Source of the DNA: RGIG3159 sp045640565
GTDB lineage: Bacteria > Bacillota > Clostridia > Oscillospirales > Oscillospiraceae
Assembly (NCBI GenBank): GCA_045640565.1
Contig: JAZUFG010000095.1
Coordinates: forward strand, 3,531-67,530
Direction of reading: 5' to 3'
DNA length: 64,000 nucleotides
In this document: one piece after another, positions 1 to 8,190 of the stretch
How positions within the stretch are numbered: position 1 is the stretch's first letter
Layout of the letters: every line of letters starts with the position of its first letter
The notes under the pieces: generated by a model
What the model saw: only the letters and a program-made list of their open reading frames with translations
Database searches by the model: none
What the model was told of the DNA's origin: nothing
Translations under genes and position numbers: made by a program

Positions 1-2
1 TT

Positions 3-440
3 TGGGTTTCCGGCCACTCCCAAGGTGGCTTGGCGGCTGTCCTTGCCGCCGGCTTGATGGCGGACAGGGTCGCAGGAGCCATCCCCATGTCGCCTGCCCT
101 CAATATCTGGGATGGGGCACGGAAGGGTTCTCTCTTCGGCCATGATTTTGATCCGGAGCATATTCCGGAAACCTTTCCCTGCGGAAGCGGTGTCAGCGGA
201 GATTATCTCCGGGCTGCCCGGCTCCTGCCTGTGGAAGAGGCGGTGGCTCTTTTGAAAAAGCCGGTCCTGATCATCCACGGAACAGAGGATGAAACGGTCC
301 CCTATGACTGGGCCCTCTGGCTGCGGGAGCGCTATGCGGACGCAGAGCTTGTGGGCATTGAGGGGGATGACCATTGCTATCATTTGCATCTGGATCAGGT
401 CCTTTATTCCCTTTCAGCTTTCCTGAAAAAGCATCTTTGA
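3..440 (+). CDS. alpha/beta hydrolase (esterase type), 3' part only
   Basis: The reading frame is open at the left edge, so the N-terminus lies outside the window. The visible part begins with the nucleophile elbow GHSQGG (Ser is the predicted nucleophile). Near the C-terminus are an IHGTEDETVP segment, whose Asp is the likely acid, and a GDDHCYH segment with the likely catalytic His. This order, with the Asp and His late, is that of serine hydrolases of the alpha/beta fold (carboxylesterase or acyl-peptidase-like). The substrate cannot be told from sequence. It converges on the ABC ATPase gene with only 17 bases between the stops, and no clear terminator hairpin is visible there. Confidence 0.8.
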   Translation, partial: WVSGHSQGGLAAVLAAGLMADRVAGAIPMSPALNIWDGARKGSLFGHDFDPEHIPETFPCGSGVSGDYLRAARLLPVEEAVALLKKPVLIIHGTEDETVPYDWALWLRERYADAELVGIEGDDHCYHLHLDQVLYSLSAFLKKHL

Positions 441-457
441 GGGCGCGGCACTATCCA

Positions 458-1519
458 CTAGAGCAGGCCGATGAGCTGCAGACTGTCATTTTTCTCCCCG
501 GGGGTGAAAACGGTGTCCTTGAAGAGCCCGGAAAATTCGCCTGCAAAGGGATTTTTGCCGTTTCCTTTCCAAAGAACAGAAAGGTTTGCCGTGTCCTCCC
601 GAGCGGAGTATTCAAAGAGAAAATGGATATGGGGAACTGCCGACTCCCCTGTACATAAGCCCGTGCAGATTTTCCGCATGACGGAGACTGCACGGTCAAT
701 TTTTTGCGGCTCCATCTGATAGTTGCGGCCAAAGACTTCCATTTTGGAGGAAAGACTGATCAGATCCATGGTTTTTGCTTCCACACGCTCATATACCACC
801 TGCATTTGCTGGATAAAGAGCCGGGTGCGATTCCGCTTCGGATGGTCAAAAATTTCCTCCGGGCTTCCGTCCTCGTAGATTCCGCCCTGGTCCATATAAA
901 AGACCCGGTTGCTGATTTCTCTCGCGAAGCGCATTTCATGGGTGACGATCATCATCGTCAGTCCGCGCTTTGCCAAGTCCCGGATGACAGCCATGACCTC
1001 GCCCACCATTGTGGGGTCCAGGGCAGATGTGGGCTCATCAAAAAAGATAATTTCCGGCTCCATGGCCAAAGCCCTTGCGATGGCAACTCTTTGCTTTTGG
1101 CCGCCTGAAAGTTCATCCGGGAAAGAATCGGCTCTGTTGGCAAGACCGACCTGGTCCAGAAGCTCCATTGCCTTCTTTTCAGCCTCTTCCCGACTTTTCT
1201 TTAAAATGTCCATGGGAGCGGCGATGATATTTTCCAGCACGTTCATGTGGGGGAAGAGATTAAAGGACTGAAAAACCATTCCCATTTTCTGCCGAATTTT
1301 ATTGATGTCGCAGGATTTGTCCGTAATGCAGGTATCTCCGATGTAAATCTCCCCCGATGTGGGCTTTTCCAGCAGATTCAGGCAGCGGATCAGTGTGGAT
1401 TTCCCGGTACCGGAGGGACCGATCACAGCAATAATATCGCCGTCATTGATGCTTGTGCAAACATCCTGCAAAGGCGTTCCTTTTTCATATTCCTTGCGCA
1501 AATGGTTGATGCGTATCAT
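458..1519 (-). CDS. Amino-acid ABC transporter ATPase with C-terminal extension
   Basis: Cytoplasmic ATPase of a polar amino-acid (GlnQ-like) importer. The first ~240 residues are a complete ABC domain: Walker A GPSGTGKST, Q-loop VFQSFNLFPH, signature LSGGQKQR, Walker B IIFFDEPTSALD and switch His in VTHEM. GlnQ proteins normally stop near 240-250 residues. This one is 353 long, and the last ~110 residues form an extra domain. That extension is alignable by eye with the one on the paralogue at 50939-52042, but here the polar motif seen there (EELVxN) is not conserved. A GAGGAG ribosome site lies 7 bases before the ATG. It follows the binding-protein/permease gene by 49 bases on the same strand, so the two should be co-transcribed. 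Confidence 0.9.
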   Translation of the reverse strand: MIRINHLRKEYEKGTPLQDVCTSINDGDIIAVIGPSGTGKSTLIRCLNLLEKPTSGEIYIGDTCITDKSCDINKIRQKMGMVFQSFNLFPHMNVLENIIAAPMDILKKSREEAEKKAMELLDQVGLANRADSFPDELSGGQKQRVAIARALAMEPEIIFFDEPTSALDPTMVGEVMAVIRDLAKRGLTMMIVTHEMRFAREISNRVFYMDQGGIYEDGSPEEIFDHPKRNRTRLFIQQMQVVYERVEAKTMDLISLSSKMEVFGRNYQMEPQKIDRAVSVMRKICTGLCTGESAVPHIHFLFEYSAREDTANLSVLWKGNGKNPFAGEFSGLFKDTVFTPGEKNDSLQLIGLL

Positions 1520-1568
1520 GCCCGTTCTCCTCGTATCCTTTTTTTAAAGACCCAAAAAACCAACTGTT

Positions 1569-3050
1569 TTACCTATGCTTCGGAATGATTCTCTTTTGAA
1601 GCAAACGGAAGCACGCAGCTACGCTGATCGTAAGTGCAAAATAGCAGACCGTTACAGCCAAAAGAGGGAAAATAGCGATAAAAGTATTGTTTCGGATGAT
1701 ATCCGCCATTTTTGTCAGGTCATTCACGGCAATATATCCGACAATGGATGTGGATTTAATCGTGAAAATGATTTCCTCGGAATAGAGCGGGAGAAAAAGA
1801 TTCATGGCTTGGGGGAGTATGATTTTGAAAAGCGCCTTGCTTTTGCTGTACCCCAGGGCGTAGGCAGCCTCGCTCTGTCCGATATCGACGGCATCCACGG
1901 TCCTGGTGAGATTCTGCTCCACAAAAGAGGCAAAAATGCAGGAAAAACCGATGACCGAAACAAAAGAACCGCTGACAGCGCTGCTGCCGAAAACCGTGTA
2001 ATAGAGCAGCATCAAAAGGACCAATACAGGCGTTCCGTGCAGGATAAAGGCAGAGATGCGGCTGATGCCTTTAAAGACTCCGGACACCCAGCGGATATCG
2101 GACTCTTTTCCGAAGAATATTGCGAGTCCCAAAATAGAGCCGAAGATCACCGTCAGGGAACTGATCAGCAGGGTAGTCAGCAGACCGGAAAGAATCAGCT
2201 TCCAGCGGTCTTGCTGGATGATCGTTCGGTCAAAGGAAGTGGCAATTTTTGAGAAAAAGTCTTCGTCGCTTCTATCGTAGGTGACCATAACGACTCTCGC
2301 CGTCATATAGGGATCACTGAAGTTCACACTTTTTTTCCGTTCGGCGGTCATATAAAGTCCGCCGCAGACCAGATCGTATTTTTCTCCGGCAAGTCCGGCA
2401 AGGCCGGATGCAAAGGGAACGTCAGAATAAAGGGGTCTATAGCCATAGCGTTCGCAGAAGAGGTAGAAAATTTCCATCTCCATACCGGCCGGCTGGTTAT
2501 TCAAAAGATACACAAAAGGTTTTCTGGTGGTATCGATGGCGACATTCAGAGGGGTCGGATTGTCATAGAGGTCCGGCGGGAACAGGGTCTGTTCCGGCTC
2601 AGTCGCGCCGTACCATTTTTCGATCATTTCATCCATGGAGCCATTGCTGCGCAGCTCGTCCAGCAGGGTATTCATCTGCTGCTGCAGCTTATCGCCGCTC
2701 TTATTCTTTTGAAAGCCAAAGCCAAGCTCCACGCTGTATTCGGGCACATCCTCCGATTTCAGCCTGCTGTCCGTGCGCTGGACCGCGTTGAAGGAAGCCT
2801 CATCCAGCATAAAAGCATCGATTTTTTCCTGCTTGACACACTGAAACAAGTCAGCAAAGGTGTTATAGTAGTCGATTTTGGCATCCGGAAAAAGGGTTCG
2901 GGAATACCCGTCGTAGAGAGAGCCCGTTACAACACCGAGCCTGGAATCGTTATAGGATTTTTTCTCACTTTCCGCCGGTGATTTGCTGCAGGCTGAAAAG
3001 AACAGAAGAAAAACCGATAATGCCGCGGCCCAAACCCATTTTTTTCTCAT
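1569..3050 (-). CDS. Amino-acid ABC transporter: lipoprotein binding domain fused to permease
   Basis: A 493-residue single chain combining solute capture and membrane transport. Residues 1-21 are a lipoprotein signal (lipobox FSAC, Cys21). Residues ~35-148 look like the second lobe of a family-3 solute-binding protein, ending in the usual GSMDEMIEKWYG-type helix. Residues ~166-258 look like the first lobe, with AERKKSVNFSDPY. So the lobes are in reversed order. Residues ~270-490 are an HisM/GlnP-type permease with about five membrane segments and a GYSKSKALFKIILPQA coupling (EAA-type) loop. The start was chosen at 3050 because AAAGGAGA lies 9 bases upstream; a longer frame to 3122 has no such site. 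The substrate is unknown, probably an amino acid. A close architectural paralogue lies at 52039-53628. Confidence 0.88.
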   Translation of the reverse strand: MRKKWVWAAALSVFLLFFSACSKSPAESEKKSYNDSRLGVVTGSLYDGYSRTLFPDAKIDYYNTFADLFQCVKQEKIDAFMLDEASFNAVQRTDSRLKSEDVPEYSVELGFGFQKNKSGDKLQQQMNTLLDELRSNGSMDEMIEKWYGATEPEQTLFPPDLYDNPTPLNVAIDTTRKPFVYLLNNQPAGMEMEIFYLFCERYGYRPLYSDVPFASGLAGLAGEKYDLVCGGLYMTAERKKSVNFSDPYMTARVVMVTYDRSDEDFFSKIATSFDRTIIQQDRWKLILSGLLTTLLISSLTVIFGSILGLAIFFGKESDIRWVSGVFKGISRISAFILHGTPVLVLLMLLYYTVFGSSAVSGSFVSVIGFSCIFASFVEQNLTRTVDAVDIGQSEAAYALGYSKSKALFKIILPQAMNLFLPLYSEEIIFTIKSTSIVGYIAVNDLTKMADIIRNNTFIAIFPLLAVTVCYFALTISVAACFRLLQKRIIPKHR

Positions 3051-3112
3051 AATCTTGCAATCTCCTTTAGATGAAGCTCCGGGGCTTCCGCTGTAAATGC
3101 ACATTCCTATAC

Positions 3113-3141
3113 AGTATACCATCTTTTGGCCTGAATGCCAA
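3113..3141 (-). promoter_or_regulatory. Predicted promoter for the binding-protein/permease gene
   Basis: On the minus strand TTGGCA (3141-3136), a 17-base spacer and TATACT (3118-3113). It is followed after about 60 bases by the ATG at 3050. Spacing and hexamers fit a housekeeping-sigma promoter; no operator is obvious. Confidence 0.6.
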
Positions 3142-3190
3142 AATTTTTTTCCTTGTCACAAAAGAAAAACTGTCCTCCCGATAGGATGTA

Positions 3191-3241
3191 TTCCGCAGAA
3201 AGAGCAAGGTTCCGGCGGTCATTCTGCGGAAGCCTTGCTCT
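3191..3241 (-). terminator. Two overlapping hairpins downstream of the MFS gene
   Basis: Two inverted repeats share bases. One is a perfect 10-bp stem, 3191-3200 with 3222-3231. The other is a longer stem, 3201-3214 with 3227-3241, with a single bulge. They cannot form together. Position, just past the MFS stop at 3262, suggests transcription termination, but the minus-strand U-tract is weak. Confidence 0.45.
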
Positions 3242-3261
3242 TCTTTTCTCTTTCGGGCAGC

Positions 3262-4551
3262 TTACGGGGCTGTCTCTTCGCCGGAGGCAAGGATAGTCTT
3301 GCGCTCTTTATCCGCTCTTCGAAGCAGGATCTCAAAGACGAGGGCTATGACAGCCAAAAGGACAGCATAAAGGATGAAAACCGTCCGGTAGGAGTGGTCC
3401 GGGGAGCTGTCAAACATCAGGTCCGTGAGAGGCGCTCCGATGGCATGCCCGGCGGTATTGAAAGCAACGACCATGCCCATGATCTTTGCATAGGACTTGT
3501 CGCCAAACATGTCGGCAGCAATCAGGGGCAGCATGATATTTTCCAGCGGCAGGGCAAAGGAGATGGCGGTTGCGCCGACTGCAGCCAGCACAGGCGTTGC
3601 AGCGCTGGAAACTGCCAGGAGAAAAATGGAAATCGCCCCAATGATCTCGCAGAAGAAGAGGGTGATCTTCAGGCCGAACTTATCAAAGCAGAAGCCTGCC
3701 AGAATCTTTGCACAGGCAAGGGTCAGCCCGTGGAAGCTCCATACATTGGTCACGAAAACGGGGTCCAGTCCGATGTCCTTCAGGTGCGCGACGGTATGGC
3801 CGCTGGCAGCCTGAACGGAAATGCCGATCATGAGCACACAGAGGGCCATGATCCAGAAATAAGGTCTCCTTTTGGTCTCATCATAGGAAATACCGACCCA
3901 TTTTCGGGCCCGCTTCGGCTGCTTCTTTTTTCCTGTCGGCAGTTCCCTGCTGCCGGAATAATTCTTCGGTTCATCCCGGAAAAAGAGCAGCGCCAGCAGG
4001 GCTACGCCCGCCAGGACAGCAGCCGTCACTAAATATGCCTTGCGGTATCCGAACCTTCCACCGTCGATCATGGGAGAGATGATCTGAGCAGCAACAGCCA
4101 CACCGAGCCCGTTGGCTGCCATGACGATTCCCATGACGGTGCCGACATGTTCCGTGAACCACTTGCCGATCACGAAGCCCACCACCGTGGTGGTACACCA
4201 GGCAATACCGACTCCGAGGAAAATTCCGGCAAGATAGAAAACGAAAAGATGTGTCCCGAAAGCATAGAGCATGCAGGAGACGATCAGTGCGGCAAAGCCG
4301 GAAAGGATCATCTTTTTCGGTCCCATTTTTGCAATCTGGACGCCGAAGAAGAGATTCAAAACAGCTGTGGTGATATAGCGAAAGCTATCGCTGATGGAAA
4401 AAAGACGGCGTTCGATACCGAGAGCTTCGGTGATCGCCTTCAGATAGAGACTCTTATTGCCGCTGCAGAAACCCAAGGATGTGGCCACCATCAGAAAGCT
4501 GATTACGGCAATGACCCACTTATAAGCAGATTGGGATTGTTTTTCTTCCAT
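3262..4551 (-). CDS. MFS transporter, OFA (oxalate/formate antiporter)-like
   Basis: A 429-residue integral membrane carrier with two sets of six hydrophobic segments and a basic central loop around KKKQPKRARK. The segment LGVGIAWCTTTVVGFVIGKWF, with small residues and Trp/Phe at the helix end, resembles the OFA group of the major facilitator superfamily, as does the general layout. Such proteins exchange small organic anions, but the substrate cannot be inferred here. The start at 4551 was taken because AAGGGGAAGA precedes it; an in-frame ATG six codons earlier has no ribosome site. The gene stands alone between the ABC transporter and the divergent ComEC-like gene. Confidence 0.82.
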   Translation of the reverse strand: MEEKQSQSAYKWVIAVISFLMVATSLGFCSGNKSLYLKAITEALGIERRLFSISDSFRYITTAVLNLFFGVQIAKMGPKKMILSGFAALIVSCMLYAFGTHLFVFYLAGIFLGVGIAWCTTTVVGFVIGKWFTEHVGTVMGIVMAANGLGVAVAAQIISPMIDGGRFGYRKAYLVTAAVLAGVALLALLFFRDEPKNYSGSRELPTGKKKQPKRARKWVGISYDETKRRPYFWIMALCVLMIGISVQAASGHTVAHLKDIGLDPVFVTNVWSFHGLTLACAKILAGFCFDKFGLKITLFFCEIIGAISIFLLAVSSAATPVLAAVGATAISFALPLENIMLPLIAADMFGDKSYAKIMGMVVAFNTAGHAIGAPLTDLMFDSSPDHSYRTVFILYAVLLAVIALVFEILLRRADKERKTILASGEETAP

Positions 4552-4628
4552 ATTCTTCCCCTTCTCCATGCGCCCGTTATTATCATGCGTAGGGAATAAA
4601 CTGCCGGGCGGCTGATTCAGCGGGCATT

Positions 4629-4637
4629 ATTATAGCA
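4629..4637 (-). promoter_or_regulatory. Extended -10 element for the MFS gene
   Basis: Minus-strand TGC-TATAAT (4637-4629), about 75 bases before the MFS start. The -35 hexamer is poor, so this would be an extended -10 promoter. Confidence 0.45.
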
Positions 4638-4738
4638 CCTGAACGGGAATTTTAGAATGCTTTTCTTTCTTTTTTTAAGAGAAATACAATTTGAGGATTC
4701 CGGGAATGATTGAGGATAGTTCCTCCTTCCCTTGCTGA

Positions 4739-4767
4739 TTGATATCCGGGGGCGGTTTTGCTATAAT
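4739..4767 (+). promoter_or_regulatory. Predicted promoter for the ComEC-like lipoprotein gene
   Basis: TTGATA (4739-4744), 17-base spacer, TATAAT (4762-4767), then 32 bases to the ATG at 4800. Confidence 0.75.
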
Positions 4768-4799
4768 TAGATAGAAATTAACCCTTATTGGAGAGAATT

Positions 4800-6137
4800 A
4801 TGCGTAAGAATTACAGCGGCAGGCGCAGAACGCCGGTCTTCTTATATGTTCTGGCCACGCTTTTCCTTTTGGTGAGCTGCTTCAGCTGCAGGCAGGATGC
4901 GCCGGAGCTTCCGGAAGAGGGGGCGGAACAGACCGCAGAACAGGCGGCAGAGGCGGCAGAGGAAGAACTTGCTCCCGAGGAAGAGCCGGAGGAAACGCCG
5001 GAGCTTCCGGAGAAGGAAGAAGAGCCGAAGCAGCCTGCTCAGGAGAGCAAGCCCGCCGAGAGTAAGCCTGCTCCCAAGCCTGTCAAGCCGGAGGAGACGG
5101 AGCCTGAACATGAGCCCAAAGGAGAGGAAAACCTGGAAATTCACATGCTGGATGTGGGCCAGGGCCTCTGCGTTCTCATGATCTCGGACCAAGAGGCTGT
5201 TCTCTATGACGGGGGCGGCAGATCCTCCTCCGGAAAGGTTGTCAGCTATGTCCGGAGAGTCTTGGAGGAAAAGGGAATCGGAAGTATTCGCTATATGGTC
5301 AGTTCGCACTACGATGAGGACCATATTGCCGGACAGGTCGGTATTCTGAACACTTTGAGCGTGGAATCCGTGATTCGCGGAAACTACGGCTCAGATACAA
5401 AGATATACAGTTCCTACATCGATAAACTGGCCGCCCGGGCAGCGAACAGCATCTATCCCGGTATGGCAGACAGTTATTCCTTCGGGAGCTGCCGGATGAC
5501 CGTCGTTGGGCCGACCCGGGAATACACGAATGATAATAACAGGAGTATTTGCATGAAGGTCTTCTGCGGGGACTTCACCTGCCTTCTCTGCGGAGATGCG
5601 GAAAAAGACGCAGAAGCGGACATGATCGCAGAGGGCGTGAATCTGGATGCGGACCTTCTCTTTGTGGCCCATCATGGGAGCGCCAATTCCTCCTCGCCGG
5701 AGTTTTTGGAGGCGGTCTCTCCCTCCTATGCCCTGCTGAGCGTGGGAGAGAATAGCTACGGACACCCCGCAGCAGAGACGATGCAGAATCTGGAGGCCAC
5801 GGGCTGTCAGCTTTGGAGGACAGATCTGCAGGGAGATATTCTTTGCACTGTGGGGCAGGAAGTAACTTTCTCCGTGGAAGCCTGCAGCGATTTCAGCGGA
5901 ATAGAAAGCAATATCACAAAGGAGGCCGCAGCACCGGCAGAAGAGACCGGGGAGGAAATCTCCGGAGAGCCGGCGGAGGTCCGATTTATCTGCAACACAA
6001 AAACCTATAAGATTCATCGGCCAAACTGCTCCTCTGTCGGAGATATGAAGGAAGAAAACAAGTTCTATACCGATTTGAGCTATACAGATCTATTAAAAAT
6101 GGGATATGCGGGCTGCAAGAAATGCAATCCGAGGTGA
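4800..6137 (+). CDS. ComEC/Rec2-like metallo-beta-lactamase-fold lipoprotein
   Basis: A 445-residue exported protein. The N-terminus is a lipoprotein-type signal ending around LVSCFSC. A long Glu/Pro/Lys-rich linker (~residues 30-110) follows. Next is a metallo-beta-lactamase domain of the ComEC type: MLDVGQGLC, YDGGG, the metal motif SSHYDEDHIAG, and later VAHHGSANSSS and SYGHPAAETM. The last ~45 residues hold IHRPNCSSV and GYAGCKKCNP, a Cys/His pattern like the Ada-type metal-binding tail found on other extracellular nucleases. No ComEC membrane channel domain is present, so this is the free-standing soluble form, probably a surface phosphodiesterase or nuclease. GGAG lies 7 bases before the ATG. 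Confidence 0.85.
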   Translation: MRKNYSGRRRTPVFLYVLATLFLLVSCFSCRQDAPELPEEGAEQTAEQAAEAAEEELAPEEEPEETPELPEKEEEPKQPAQESKPAESKPAPKPVKPEETEPEHEPKGEENLEIHMLDVGQGLCVLMISDQEAVLYDGGGRSSSGKVVSYVRRVLEEKGIGSIRYMVSSHYDEDHIAGQVGILNTLSVESVIRGNYGSDTKIYSSYIDKLAARAANSIYPGMADSYSFGSCRMTVVGPTREYTNDNNRSICMKVFCGDFTCLLCGDAEKDAEADMIAEGVNLDADLLFVAHHGSANSSSPEFLEAVSPSYALLSVGENSYGHPAAETMQNLEATGCQLWRTDLQGDILCTVGQEVTFSVEACSDFSGIESNITKEAAAPAEETGEEISGEPAEVRFICNTKTYKIHRPNCSSVGDMKEENKFYTDLSYTDLLKMGYAGCKKCNPR

Positions 6138-6139
6138 GG

Positions 6140-6171
6140 AAAGTCTCCCGGCACACGCCGGGAGACTTTTT
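6140..6171 (+). terminator. Rho-independent terminator after the ComEC-like gene
   Basis: A 13-bp perfect stem (6140-6152 with 6157-6169), loop ACAC, then a T-run. It starts three bases after the stop codon. Confidence 0.92.
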
Positions 6172-6280
6172 CCGTGTGAAGAAGGCAGGGTTACGGGAGC
6201 TTTGGCAAACCTGCCGCTTTTTCACGGATATTTTCGGAATTATTTGGCTATTTTTCCCTCCGAATTTTTCAGACAAAGCC

Positions 6281-6309
6281 TTGTTTTTTCGGCCTTCCTA
6301 TGGTATATT
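6281..6309 (+). promoter_or_regulatory. Predicted promoter of the nucleoside/purine operon
   Basis: TTGTTT (6281-6286), 17-base spacer, TATATT (6304-6309). Only about 45 bases of leader precede the ATG at 6360. I looked for a purine-type riboswitch in 6172-6359 and saw no recognisable one. Confidence 0.5.
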
Positions 6310-6359
6310 TGGTTTTTCTTTTTTTGATGAATCAATTCACGTGTGGAGGAGGTCACAGG

Positions 6360-8141
6360 ATGGAAAGAACAGTGGATAATCTGAAACTGATGATTCGGGC
6401 CGGGCGCGGGAAAATACCCTCAAATAAGGTCATCAAGGGTGGGATCCTGGTCAATGTCATGTCCAAGGAAGTCTATCCCGCCGATATCGCAATCTATCAG
6501 GATATGATCGTGGCTGTCGGTGATGTATCCGATTATATCGGGCCGGAAACAGAGATTATTGATGCGAACGGATGCTATCTCACTCCCGGCATGATCGATG
6601 GGCACATTCACAGCGAGTGCAGCAAGCTCAGCATCACCAGCTACGCAAAGGCGGTCGTTCCCCGCGGAACTACCAGCATGATTTCCGGCTTGGACGAGTA
6701 TATCTCCGTATCCGGCCTGGAAGGTCTGAAAGAGATTTTCGCAGAGGTGAAGAAGAGCCCACTGAAGGTTTTCTGGGGCGCACCTTACAAGACCCCCTAT
6801 ACGATCCCCCAGTCTACAGTTGCATATAATTTCACGAAGGAAACCCATCAGGAAGTGCAGAAATGGTCTGAGTGCTTCGGCGTGTGGGAGACCGTCCGTG
6901 AGTTCCTGCAGGAAGAAGATGAAGATACGCTAGGTGCAATCGCCGAAGCTTATAAGAATCGTCTTCCTGTTTTTGGTTGCGCACCCATGGCCGTTGGCAA
7001 CGATCTGAACGGCTATCTTTGCGGCGGTGTCCGTTTGGACCACGAGAGCTACTCCCATGAGGAGGTCGTGGAAAAGATGCGGAAGGGCATGCATATGCTG
7101 ATCCGTGAATCCTGCGTCACCAAGTTCCTGGAAGAAAACATCCGCGCGGTCACAGAGGTCAATCCCTATTTTGCCCGCCGGGTCAGCTTCTGCACTGACG
7201 ATGTGACGGCTTCGGATATCATGTCCATCGGCCATTTGGACAATGTGGTGCGGAAGGCTATCAAGTGCGGTGTGGAACCCATTACCGCTATTCAGATGGC
7301 TACCATCAACAGCGCCGAGGCTTATCGGATTGACCACTTGGTGGGCTCTATCTGCCCCGGCCGGATCGCGGATATTCTCTTTGTGGATGACCTGAATGCT
7401 TTTCATGTGCTTAAGGTCATGACCAACGGCAAGATGGTCGCCGAGGATCAAAAGATATCCTACGACCTGCAGGCTCCTGAGAGAAGCAGCGTCCTGAAAG
7501 GCGAGCTGAAATGTGCCCTGACCACAAAGGAAGATTTTGAGTTTAAGGCTTCTATTCAGAACGGTGAGGCCGATGTTCTTACCATGGATGTGAAGGGCCC
7601 CTTCGTCCGCAAAAGGAGAGATGTGACCCTGCAGGTCAAGGACGGTGTCGTTCTGCCGGATCCCGAGCAGGATGTTGCACTGGCTGCAGTTCTGGAGCGT
7701 TTCGGCAGAAACGGCAATAAGTCCCTGGGCTTCTGCTCCGGCTGGAAGCTGAAGAAGGGCGCCATGGCTTCCAGTGCGGCTCCCGATGACAACAATATTG
7801 TTGTCATGGGTGTGAACGCAGAGGATATGTCCCTGGCTGTCAACACACTTATTAAAAGAGGCGGCGGACAGGTCGTTGTTGCTGACGGCGAGATCGTGGA
7901 ATTCCTGGCCCTGCCGGTTGGCGGCATTGTCAGCGATGAGGAGCCCGAAATCGTTGCTCAGAAAGAAAAGAAGATTGATGCGGCTTGCCGCAGCCTGGGC
8001 TCCGATCTTCCGGACCCCATGATGTATATGTTCTTCCTGCCCATTACTGCTATTCCCGACTATGCCCTGACTGATGTCGGGCCGGTGGATTATGTGAATC
8101 TGAAGATTTATGATCCGATACTGAAGGTCCGCGAAAAGTAA
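6360..8141 (+). CDS. Adenine deaminase family amidohydrolase (divergent)
   Basis: A 593-residue cytoplasmic amidohydrolase with the size and two-part layout of adenine deaminase (adenine to hypoxanthine plus ammonia). Visible features are GMIDGHIHSE (metal His82 and His84), PRGTTSMIS, a Glu in the VWETV segment, DHES (His228) and FCTDD. The C-terminal adenine-deaminase domain (QKEKKIDAACRSLGSDLPDPM) is present. Two family signatures differ: PHEI after the TTT stretch is replaced by LDEY, and the usual GHAP is GCAP, so Cys207 sits where a metal-binding His is expected. It leads an operon with a nucleoside-type ABC importer, which fits purine salvage, but the substrate may not be adenine. GGAGGAGG lies before the chosen ATG. 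Confidence 0.75.
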   Translation: MERTVDNLKLMIRAGRGKIPSNKVIKGGILVNVMSKEVYPADIAIYQDMIVAVGDVSDYIGPETEIIDANGCYLTPGMIDGHIHSECSKLSITSYAKAVVPRGTTSMISGLDEYISVSGLEGLKEIFAEVKKSPLKVFWGAPYKTPYTIPQSTVAYNFTKETHQEVQKWSECFGVWETVREFLQEEDEDTLGAIAEAYKNRLPVFGCAPMAVGNDLNGYLCGGVRLDHESYSHEEVVEKMRKGMHMLIRESCVTKFLEENIRAVTEVNPYFARRVSFCTDDVTASDIMSIGHLDNVVRKAIKCGVEPITAIQMATINSAEAYRIDHLVGSICPGRIADILFVDDLNAFHVLKVMTNGKMVAEDQKISYDLQAPERSSVLKGELKCALTTKEDFEFKASIQNGEADVLTMDVKGPFVRKRRDVTLQVKDGVVLPDPEQDVALAAVLERFGRNGNKSLGFCSGWKLKKGAMASSAAPDDNNIVVMGVNAEDMSLAVNTLIKRGGGQVVVADGEIVEFLALPVGGIVSDEEPEIVAQKEKKIDAACRSLGSDLPDPMMYMFFLPITAIPDYALTDVGPVDYVNLKIYDPILKVREK

Positions 8142-8190
8142 GAAATTTTCTCTTTTCCGCAATCTGATGATAGCTATGGAGAGCGCAATG

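Noticed and set aside
6172..6359. Possible purine riboswitch before the nucleoside operon
   Set aside because: No recognisable purine-aptamer core was found, and the promoter at 6281-6309 leaves only ~45 bases of leader, too short for aptamer plus expression platform.
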